Assembly (NCBI RefSeq): GCF_027744825.2 | Contig: NC_071348.1 | Span: forward strand, 1,422,563-1,486,562 | Source of the DNA: Synchiropus splendidus | Taxonomy: Eukaryota; Chordata; Actinopteri; Syngnathiformes; Callionymidae | DNA: 64,000 nt | Reading direction: 5' to 3' | In this document: positions 12,697 through 53,500 of the stretch, one piece after another | Position numbering within the stretch: position 1 is the first letter of the stretch | How the letters are laid out: each line of letters opens with the position of its first letter | Notes under the pieces: model-generated | What the model was told of the DNA's origin: nothing | Databases searched by the model: none | The model's input: the letters and a program-made list of their open reading frames with translations, nothing else | Position numbers and translations under genes: made by a program

Positions 12697-14835
12697 ATGG
12701 TGAGCAGAGCTTCATTATTTATTTATTTACCAAATAATTTTTAATTTTCATGAAAAAAAGTCCAGATTTTTGACTCATTTCTGTTGAATGTTTGTATCAT
12801 TTTGTAACATGTATTGTTTCATTTTATCTTTTAATTTAATGTCAATCATTTTAAGAAAATTGTTTTTTGTGCATATTTATGTGTTCATATTTAATTTTTA
12901 AGAAGACCACAGCAGAAACACATTACAGGTGCTTTGATATTTATTTTTTAATAAGCCATACATTTGTCAGTAGTTTGCTAAATGATTGATGCATTTGTGT
13001 TGCAGTTATTCCAGTAAGTCCAGAGCTACCACTTTCAACATGGCCATTAAAGGGGAATAGAAAGTGGTTCAGTCATGACAGTCTTGAAGATGAAATGTGT
13101 TACTGATGGATGAAGAGAATGAGAGAGAGGGGAGATGAAGGGCAGGTTGTTGATTAAGGCGGAAGTGAAGTTTGTTCCAGAATGTCTGAGGTGAGAGGAG
13201 GACATCCGGGACCAGCTCCCAGACCCTTCCTGTTTGCTGAGTTGGAAGAGGAGTGAAGCTCTGTAGAAGCAAGACAGAAGGCATCAAAGGAGATCAAGGG
13301 AGGTGAAGAGGAGAGTGCCGGCCGGGTGGAGACGACTGTCAGGGGTGAACGGATTTACAGCTTGAGCGAAAGAGGCAGGACAGAACTCAGTAGTGAGGCC
13401 AGCCATGATGGGTGGTTCATAGACAGAAGCTCTGAGATGAAGAGTTCGAGGTGAAGATGGTCAGAAGTGACTCGGAAAGGCAAGATGAGTCTCACCTTTC
13501 TGAAACTGTCTCTTGTCAGCTGCTCCTGCCATCCCTGATCTTGTTGGTCTCTGGAGCCCTCCGCGGGGTTTCCCTTGAAGACTCCATCCCCACCTACAAC
13601 CACAAGGACCCCGTCTCTGGGGAGGTCCTGGAGTGCTCCATGTGTGCCCCTGGACAGCACCTGGTGAGTCACTGCACCGCCAACGCACCCACCCGCTGTG
13701 CTCCTTGCCCGAAGAACCACTACACAGAGATCAGCAACTACCGGCCCACGTGTCTCTACTGCAACAACTACTGCACCACCAACATGGAGGTACAGGAGGA
13801 GTGCTCCCCCGTGAAGAACCGCGTGTGTCGCTGCAAAGACGGCTTCTACATGATGGCCGACTTCTGCATCATGCACTCCAAGTGTAGGCCTGGACACGGC
13901 GTCCTGAAGAGAGGTATTGATGGTGCTTCAACTTGAAGACGTGGAGTTTCTCCTCCAAGACAGATGTGCCATTTCTGTTGTAAATTCACAATATACTGAG
14001 TTGAGCATGACTCAGGAGCATTAGACAGTACTCAGCAGAATATAATAATCAAAGTCCCCGATTCTTAAAGTGATTTGATTTTAATTGCAATATTGTTTAG
14101 TCCCTCTTTTGTTGGGGAGTTTTTATCTCCTATACAAAGCTAAAGCTGTTCCTCGCCTGAGCCTCCAAGGTGAGAGCATCTTCTGTTCTTCGCCGCAGGA
14201 ACGCCACACAGCAACACTGAGTGTGAAAAATGTTCCGAAGGTTTCTTCTCCAGCTCGACCTCCGCAACCGAGGCGTGCGTGACACACACAGTGTGCGCCG
14301 GTCATGAGACAGCGCTTCTGGCGGGATCGGCCCACACAGACGCGTTGTGCGGCACCTGCCAGGATCTGGCGGAAGGGGGTCAGTAGAGTTGGATCCATCT
14401 TTGGTTGTCGTCGGCTGATCTGAATATCTTCGCAGGGGAGCTCTTCAGGAAGTTCCTCTCGCAGTTCTTCAGCACCCGCGTGATACGAAAAAGAACCATG
14501 AAGAGATTTGTCTCCAGGTGAGCGGTCTCAGTTCCTCATGGCATGAGGAAGCTCATCGCCCTCTCTCTGACAGGAATGTCCATGAGTTAGCGCAGCACGG
14601 TGGAGCTCCGCAAACAAGTCGACTTCCTCCCATGACGACCATCAGGAACTGGATCGCTAACGCCCCCAGTGAGCGTCTGTGGAAAGTGCCGCTGATGCTG
14701 AGGGCGGCGCGGCTCCACTCGCTGGAGAGGAAATTGACAAACAAACTAAAGCTGATTCAAGACCGCAGCCCAAACTGCACGTTTATCTCCTTAACGATTG
14801 AAGAGGACCGAGACGCCAAAAGGATCTGTCATTAG
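12697..14835 (+). CDS. tnfrsf6b: TNF receptor superfamily member 6B (decoy receptor 3)-like
   Basis: Secreted decoy receptor of the DcR3/OPG group; human DcR3 binds FasL, LIGHT and TL1A. Proposed coding exons: 12697-12699 (ATG alone, GTGAGC donor), 13520-13913, 14199-14378, 14436-14517, 14574-14835. Phases 0, 1, 1, 2 all close, giving 306 residues (human DcR3 300). The joined start MLLLPSLILLVSGALRG is a textbook signal peptide. Cysteine-rich repeats span about residues 30-190, with YNHKDPVSGEVLECSMC, CPKNHYTEISNY, CRCKDGFYMMADFC and GTPHSNTECEKC. The C-terminal part (from ELFRKFLSQF) parallels the DcR3 tail and has a basic cluster, RKRTMKR. No membrane segment is present. The first and second CRD are in one exon, unlike neighbouring tnfrsf11b, where an intron interrupts. 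The alternative is an intron-less start at 13451, which gives a poorer N-terminus. It could instead be called a tnfrsf11b-like paralogue. Confidence 0.82.
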
Positions 14836-14955
14836 TAGGAAACAATTGATGACAATAATCCAACAAAAATCTAATCTAAAACTATCACAGATGCGACACC
14901 GCATCTTCTCCGTTGCTTGTTGACGTGCGCCCTCTTGTGGTCAGTATGTTTCACT

Positions 14956-15000
14956 GAATAATCAGAATCCGCTTTATTGCCAAGGTCATTGAAGAGCTCA
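14956..15000. repeat. Possible dispersed repeat fragment
   Basis: The run AATCAGAATCCGCTTTATTG followed by CCAAGG resembles, from memory, a high-copy fish element ending in TTTATTGGCCAAGT. Only one copy is in this window, so the call rests on recall. Confidence 0.35.
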
Positions 15001-15010
15001 CCAACCGGGT

Positions 15011-15051
15011 AAAATAATAATAATAACAACAACAACAACAATAATAATAAT
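15011..15051. repeat. Compound (AAT)n(AAC)n(AAT)n microsatellite
   Basis: Trinucleotide run AAT, then AAC, then AAT again, just before the carmil1 upstream region. Confidence 0.9.
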
Positions 15052-15318
15052 GCACTCCCAAATGTTAATTGTATTTAATTATAATTTATTGCCGCTAAAG
15101 ACAAATCTAGAAAAAAAAAAAAAGTAATGGAAGCCAAATGAACCAGAGCATAAAATAGCTTACAGCAGAAATGTAAAAAATGAAATATTTTCATGAACAT
15201 ACCCTCCCTCTTTCTGCAGTAATTCGGATTAAACATGTAAAATATAGACTTCTCGGAGGTTTGCCCTTTGAAAAAATAATTGAAAATAAGGACATAATTT
15301 AAACTGAGTAGTTACAGC

Positions 15319-15423
15319 AGCGGAAGGAAAGAACGGAGGGAGGAAGGCAGAAGGTTGGGAAGGAGGAACGAAGGGAGGGAGGAAGTAAGCAAGGAAGGAA
15401 GTAATGAAGGAAGGAAGGAGGGT
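15319..15423. repeat. Polypurine GGAA/GGGA tract
   Basis: About 100 bases almost entirely purine on the + strand, built from GGAA, GGAG and GAAG units. It ends about 60 bases before the GC-rich carmil1 leader. Confidence 0.8.
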
Positions 15424-15694
15424 CACATCATTGTCGTCCCCGGTCCTGTCTGTGAAACACATGTTGCGATGAAGATGCCGGGACGCTAGGGGGAAGTGTT
15501 TCTCCACCTGCTCGTTCTTCTCCACCGAGACACCCCCTTCCTTTCTCCGCTCGAGCAGCTCCCTCAGCCGGACTGTCGCATCACGGAGCGGGGAGGAGCT
15601 CCGGAGCTTCTTTACTCCAGACAGCTCCGAGGATGTTCCCGAGCGGCGTTCCTCTCTCGCCGCCGACGCCAGGAGGATCCTCCCGGCTTTTAAC

Positions 15695-15712
15695 ATGACG
15701 GTAGACGACTAG
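15695..15712 (+). other. Upstream ORF 1 in carmil1 leader (MTVDD)
   Basis: ATG, four codons and TAG within the GC-rich region before the carmil1 start. It matters only if transcription starts upstream of 15695, which I infer from the GC-rich region beginning near 15480. Confidence 0.4.
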
Positions 15713-15754
15713 CCGACAGCCGATACATCCAACGAGGCTCGCTTTAGACCCAGC

Positions 15755-15814
15755 ATGGCCGCGGAGAAGTGCGGACACTTTGTCCGGAGCCAGCGTGAGG
15801 AGAGCCGCATGTAA
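15755..15814 (+). other. Upstream ORF 2 in carmil1 leader (19 residues)
   Basis: ATG in a good context (CAGCATGG, with G at +4), 19 codons and a TAA stop, ending 134 bases before the carmil1 ATG. It begins MAAEKCGHFV. A regulatory role is inference. Confidence 0.4.
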
Positions 15815-15948
15815 CCGGGGGTCGAGCACCGGCGTCGGCGGCTCCACCTGACGCTTCGCCCTGCTCGCTCCATTCGTGGCGGATTTCAGGGGACTGGGTT
15901 CGTGTTGGCCGGACTGCTCTTTTTTATTTGGACTGAATTTTCAGGAAA

Positions 15949-47908
<31,960 letters not shown>

Positions 47909-49290
47909 GCGGAACTGTCAGGGGCGGAGCTAAATAATCAGCATGATCTTGTTTGTACTGCAAAATAGAAAGTTTTGAAATGAATGGACTGCTTTTACTA
48001 AACCAAACAGCTCCACACTTCCGTGATCACGGCGCTGTCTTCAGCAGAAGACGACTGCATCCATCACCTGTGGCTCGGAAGCAGAAGGAGAAGCTGTGAA
48101 CATGTTAAAGCGTGTTAGAAACCCACTAACTCTGCAGCTGCTTGTCTTCCAGGGACTAACTCAGCAGGCTATCACTGTACTGTACACCAGTCTTTTCTAC
48201 ACTCTTTGTTCAATCAATTATGCAATTGTTGTTTTGAGCGGGAAAATCCAGGTTGCGCTGAGCATATCAGCATCAATACAGATCACTCTCAGCCAGTTAT
48301 ATTTGCAGACCAGATAAACTCTCCTGGAGTGTGTGTGAGGCCCAGTCAAAGAGGCTCTAGCACTGTTATTTAACTTGTGTCTTTGCACTGTGACGGAGTG
48401 GACACTCAGCCTTCACGTTTAGAGCCACTGTTTGGGCCAAAGACACTTCCCCTGAAGTTGCTGGTCATGAGTCGGACACATTCAAAGTTCTTCTCTGATG
48501 TCCCTCTCGCTGCCGTGCATGGAAGTGGTGGAGGTTATTTTTGTGCACTTGAGTGAGCATTTGCACTTTAACACTTCAAATTCAATATCCTAACGGTGTT
48601 CTGAACAAAGCCCAGAACAGGTCGTGAAGCAGCACAAGTGATTTAAGATGCTTTTAGTACGTCGCCTTGTTGTTGCCTGTTTGGAGAAATGAGTCCATCT
48701 GTCAAACGATTATCGTAGCTCTGAGAACTTAAAATAAGTTGGAGACAACACATGAATCTACGGAGATTCAGGTGTTTCCGACTTGCCTCTGTGTCCTCTG
48801 TCGCACTCGTACCTTTCTCCCGAAGCTCCTCCTACAGCTACCGGGATTTTTGAAAGCAGCTGAGTGGTTTCTCGTCATATTGAGACTTTGCTAAACATTC
48901 CTGTTTTCTCCAGTGAAGCTGAGCTCTAGTCCAGACTCTTGACTCTCTGTGTGTGTGACTGCATGATGTAACTGTACGTTGTATATACGTTTTTAAAAGG
49001 CGTGTGTGACATACACACTGTGACATATTCACACACAATTGTTTGGTACTAAGTACACTGATAAGTTATTTGGATTAATGTCGAGGTGTCCGCCTCTGTC
49101 ATATGTACATTATGTTCATAAGTGAATAATTCTTTCTCGTTCTGTGTGACGCCGTAATGTTTTCCTCCTGATTCATTCAAGATAATGACGCTCTGCATAA
49201 ATACAAATGACTTGTTTGCACATCATCAGTGATTTTCCTTTATGTTTGTAGTCGTTCTGCTGGTGTTGGACACTTTCTGATGCAAATAAA
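47909..49290 (+). other. carmil1: carmil1 3' untranslated region
   Basis: About 1.4 kb between the stop codon and AATAAA at 49285. No coding or structural feature is seen in it. Confidence 0.6.
49285..49290 (+). terminator. carmil1: Poly(A) signal of carmil1
   Basis: AATAAA in GCAAATAAAAACAATG is the first canonical signal after the stop; a GC-rich promoter-like region starts about 90 bases further on. Confidence 0.65.
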
Positions 49291-49392
49291 AACAATGATT
49301 AAAATGAGTTTTACAAGCTTCAGTGTTATAGCGTTTGGTGATTGACGTCGACTCACTGTCGTTCACACACACCATAGAAAAACATTGACACG

Positions 49393-49420
49393 TGACGTAA
49401 GAGGTGAGGGGGCGGGGCTT
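49393..49420 (+). promoter_or_regulatory. scgn: Candidate scgn promoter: CRE-like site and GC box
   Basis: TGACGTAA (49393-49400) is followed by a GC box GGGGGCGGGGC (49408-49418) and GC-rich sequence. It lies 1.1 kb before the scgn ATG, so a non-coding first exon would be needed; a pyrimidine-rich acceptor-like TTGTTCTTCAG ends near 50262. Confidence 0.4.
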
Positions 49421-49800
49421 GGCCTCCGTCCTGGAACACTTGCCTTGCTCGGCCGCTGCGTGTTTGAGGAACTGTCCTCCTGAAGGTCAAGTAAACTCAT
49501 CCCAAGCTACGTAAAGTTCCACGTTCGTTAAAGAATGTTCTAATAGTTGCATGACTGCTGTGGAGCGTTTCTGTTCAAATGTGACGTCATTTATTGTTGG
49601 CGGTTAGCATAGCTAGCATCGCTACCGTTCTTCAAGCGTTTGCGTTTTTGTTTCAATTATAACAAGAGTTGTTAAAGTAACAACGCCTTGTTGCGGTAAC
49701 TTGATTTTCTCTTCTTTTATCACGCTAATGCAAATAATTTTTAAGCAGAAGTAAAAGCCAAGTGGCGATGCCTGATGACGTCAGCGGAAACGCCCTGATC

Positions 49801-50202
49801 TCAATGGTTGGGTCCTCGGAACCGTTTGTAAAATACTGTGTTCAGCTCATTCAAAAACTCATGAATCGCAATATTACCAACTTCAGCGTGGACCTTGGTG
49901 TCATCACCAGCCCCTGTGCAGTGGTCAGCACCAGTTACTGAGACGGTGACCAACTTCCTGGTGTAAATCTGGGCCTGTTTCCCGAGAGGCAGCTCCTGGG
50001 TCACCACAGTTTGGTGCCACTAACCCTTGTTTGGATAAAGATTGGCCGCTTTGCTCAGCTCCAAATCTCCAAGCCAATTCAGCCCCCGCCCCTCCTCAAG
50101 CTGTTTTTGGAAACCGGAGATGTTTTGGAAGATTTGTCTGTTTGTGAAGCAGGATTCTGGTGACCCTTGAGATTTGTCCTCCCCCTTGGTAGTTTCAGTC
50201 AA
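49801..50202 (-). pseudogene. Unidentified antisense frame with one internal stop
   Basis: On the - strand a single frame runs about 134 codons, interrupted once by TAG near 50020, and ends TGA at 49801. The translation has protein-like composition with few rare residues (pieces: SGFQKQLEEGRGLNWLGDLE, YTRKLVTVSVTGADHC, FLNELNTVFYKRF). I do not recognise the family. The continuity through the stop suggests a decayed gene or retrocopy, but chance is not excluded. No poly(A) tail or flanking repeat was found. Confidence 0.4.
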
Positions 50203-50510
50203 AATAGTTAGTCAGCATGTGATCAGCTGTCATTTCTTCATCCTCATTATTGTTCTTCAGACAAACAGTCTTGCAGCCTGTGATTTATTCCCCGGCAGGA
50301 CAGGTGTGAGGCATTACCCTGATGACGGGCCATGCCATTCACCGAGGCGACCATCGGGTGGCAGCTTCCTCAGAGACTGAGACACAGAAGGTGTGGTTTC
50401 CACACACAGAACCCACTGTCTGCTGACAGCAGCTCACCAGAGCCACTGACTTCTCCTCTCGCTCTGCCCCACTTCAATTTTCAAAACCAGACTTGTTCTC
50501 TCGTGTTAAA

Positions 50511-53500
50511 ATGGAAAGTGCCTTCGACAAGCTGGACGCAGCGGGATTCTTGGAGATCTGGCAGCATTTTGATGCTGACGGTGAGCGAGTTGAATATTTA
50601 ATGCTTAACTTTAAGTCTGTCAGCAGCATCTCTCTTTGTCCAAAAACAAGTGAAGTGTACTACTTTCTAACCTGAGACTGTTTCTGGCAGATAATGGCTA
50701 TATTGAGGGAAAAGAGCTTGATGAGTTTTTCCGTCACATGATGAAAAGGCTGGGTCCTCAGGTAAGCTCATTTCATAAATATCAGTCATAGATAGAGAGG
50801 ATTTTGCTTCTGATTATGCTGTTTTCTGTATCTTAGTCCTGCAAAAGCAATTTAGAAAATTGGTAAAATCAATAAATTAATAATCCAAACTCAGAAATCA
50901 GCAAAACTGCCATGAAATCACAATGGAAATGTATTAAATTGGTTGATTATTGTGTGTGTTGTTAACAATACAATTGTGAAGTTAATGTTTGCTGATCTGA
51001 ACTAACTTTAAATTAAAATGTACTTTAATATTTTAAAGAGTGATGTCGAAAGAAAGAAAACATTTGACATTCTTAGTGTCTGATAAAGGTTGTAAATTTC
51101 CCATTAGAACCGTCTGAACTGGAGCACATGGTCATTAAGGCGTATCCAGGCCACTGACTGATGCCAGAGCAGATTTGTTGCTTCTCTATATGCTGGATTT
51201 CATGAGCATGAAAATGAGATGGTAAAGCACCTGGTTAAAGACTCGTGTCGTCCATCCTGTCGGAGACCAGGGGCTGCCATTGAGAGTGGAAGGGAGCGGT
51301 CCAGTTAGGTGTGTCCGTGGACCAAAGTAGAAAAGCTCAGTTGAACGTTTTAAAGAAAGTCCCTGGGTTAAAAGCAGGCTAAAAAGATTGTTTATTTAGC
51401 CAGTGGTAGCCGTGTGGATGTGTGTGTATGGACTTCCTTGGATACTAATGGGATTGCACTAGAACAAACAGACCACCAACCACATGTCTGTTTGCACTCA
51501 TTAATGCCTCGGGGATGAGTGCAGTATTCCTCTGTCTTCTCATACACGCACGAGGAGCTGCTTCGTACCAGTGTCAGTTTTTACCAAACTCGTGGATTCT
51601 GGCCTGATTCTGCTCCTTTTCTAAACATTTTACTTCAATTTAATTCAGGCCACATGATGTTATATAAGGATGCAGCATTCTATTCATGTTAATTCTCGTG
51701 GTATCACAGAAAATATCATCAGGAGAACCATTTGCAAAATAATGAAACATATTTCATAGTGTTTTTTAATATTGTTTTTACTGTATAAGGTAAAGTAAAA
51801 ATAGTTTTGCAAACAATACTTTCAGAAACGTGTTAATAAGGAAAAGAAATCATTCTTATAAAAATAAAGATTTTTATTATGTGAAACTGAAAGATTAAAA
51901 TATTGATGAAAATGCATGATTCTAATGGGAGTCTTGGGAAATAATTACTGAACAGAAGCAGTGAGACAGAGGTTTGGAACGTCAGATGAGCAGTTGCCGG
52001 GTTGCTCTGTGCTCATGTTCATGCAGTTTGACATTGAAGCTCAAAAGAAACATGAATCGCCATGGTGACGACTGGAAGTATCTGTGACTCATCAGTAATG
52101 TTTTTATCCTGTGATATCAACCATAGAATTGACCAGATCCAACCAACAATTCTCTTCTCTCTAACTCTCTAACTAGAGCTTCCTTCTTCTGCATGTTTAA
52201 CGCTGCAAGAGTGACTTTGTTTCTCACCAGGGGAAAGTGACTGAAGAACGAGTGCAGAGACTGAAGCAGAGGTTCATGTCGGCTTACGATGTCACTGCGG
52301 ACGGGAGACTGCAGATTCAGGAGGTTTGTGTTGTGTGTGACTGAAATAGAGTCACACTCTGTTCTTTGGCGGGCAGCACTTCAAATGAAGAGGCCCATAC
52401 CTCCTTCCTACAGAAACGTCCTCCAGCTCTTCTCTGGAATGCCTAGGAGTTTCCTGATCAACTGAGAGGCTTTGTCTTTCCAGTGCTGGCCAGATTTGCC
52501 CCTGGGCCTCCCCCCAGTCATGTGTGCCCGATGACATCACTAGGATGACATCACTTCGGTGTATCTCCAGTGAATTTCTTGTGCTCTGCACTGCATCCTT
52601 AAGTTTGTGACCGTTGGTAGATTCAATAGTGATGGACTTAGAGGAAGGAGGTGAAGAAGAGGGTGCAGGCAGGGTGGCCATGGCTGTGATGTTTGAGCAG
52701 CAGCAAGGGTGAAAGAAAAGCTTTAGTCACTGCCATGATGTGTGTTCAGAGATGAAGTTGTCATGTGGAGGAGTCAGGCAGGATGTTTGAGGCAGGTGAA
52801 GGTGATGGAAGGCGCCCAAACTGGATGTTTGCATGGCAAAAAACTGGACTTTTTTTTTTAGGTGTCATTTCTCATAGTAGAAGTGGAACGCAGGCTCATC
52901 ACATCTCTGCTGTCGTTCCCACACGCTGTTATGTATTTTAATACTAGTTTCTGGCAGGCAGTTCCCAAATGGAGTCTTGCTCCCGGCTGCACTTCATTGC
53001 ATTTGCCATGTCATTTCCTGGTCTGTTCTCTTCTCTCTATATCTCCCCCATCATCTTTTACTGAGGTATGTCACGGCCGATATTTTCTGTGAAATGGAAA
53101 GTGAGCGTCAGCTGGTCTCGTGTTTGAGTGACTCTGCAGATTAGTGGTGCAGCATTTTAGATTAAAGGCTTTTCATTGCCTCCAATGTTTGAGCTGAGTG
53201 GTGGTTTATTGGCCTCTGACAGTCTTCAGGGTTGGATTCTGATGACCAGCTTCTCTACAGTGGCACTTGCTGTAATTGATGCAGCTCTGTTGCTGTCATT
53301 CATCTCTGTGACATGTTAGACAGGAAGTGAGCAGCAAACCACATCCTGTGATGAGTGACACGACCATTGAAATGTGGCTGTGCCGTCCATTCTTTGTGTT
53401 TTGGTCTGCAAGTCTTGCTGCCTCACCAGTTTAATAAGAAGTTCATGCTGGAACCAAGGCAGGAAATAAAGAGGTCAACCTGTTGAGCTGCTGCAGTCTG

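Larger units (their letters stand above)
14836..15480. other. Spacer between tnfrsf6b and carmil1
   Basis: About 650 bases with no coding signal. It holds a possible ATTAAA poly(A) signal (15228), an AAT/AAC microsatellite and a GGAA-rich purine tract directly before the carmil1 promoter. Confidence 0.6.

Noticed and set aside
13451..13519. Upstream extension of the DcR3-like exon beginning MKMVRSDSER
   Set aside because: The extension puts a polar stretch before the hydrophobic signal, and an acceptor at 13519 plus an upstream ATG with donor and TATA box give a better protein. It stays possible as an alternative start.
13355..13897. Antisense frame of 180 codons over the DcR3-like exon 2
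   Set aside because: It is a shadow of the cysteine-rich exon on the + strand, which has matching splice sites and family similarity.
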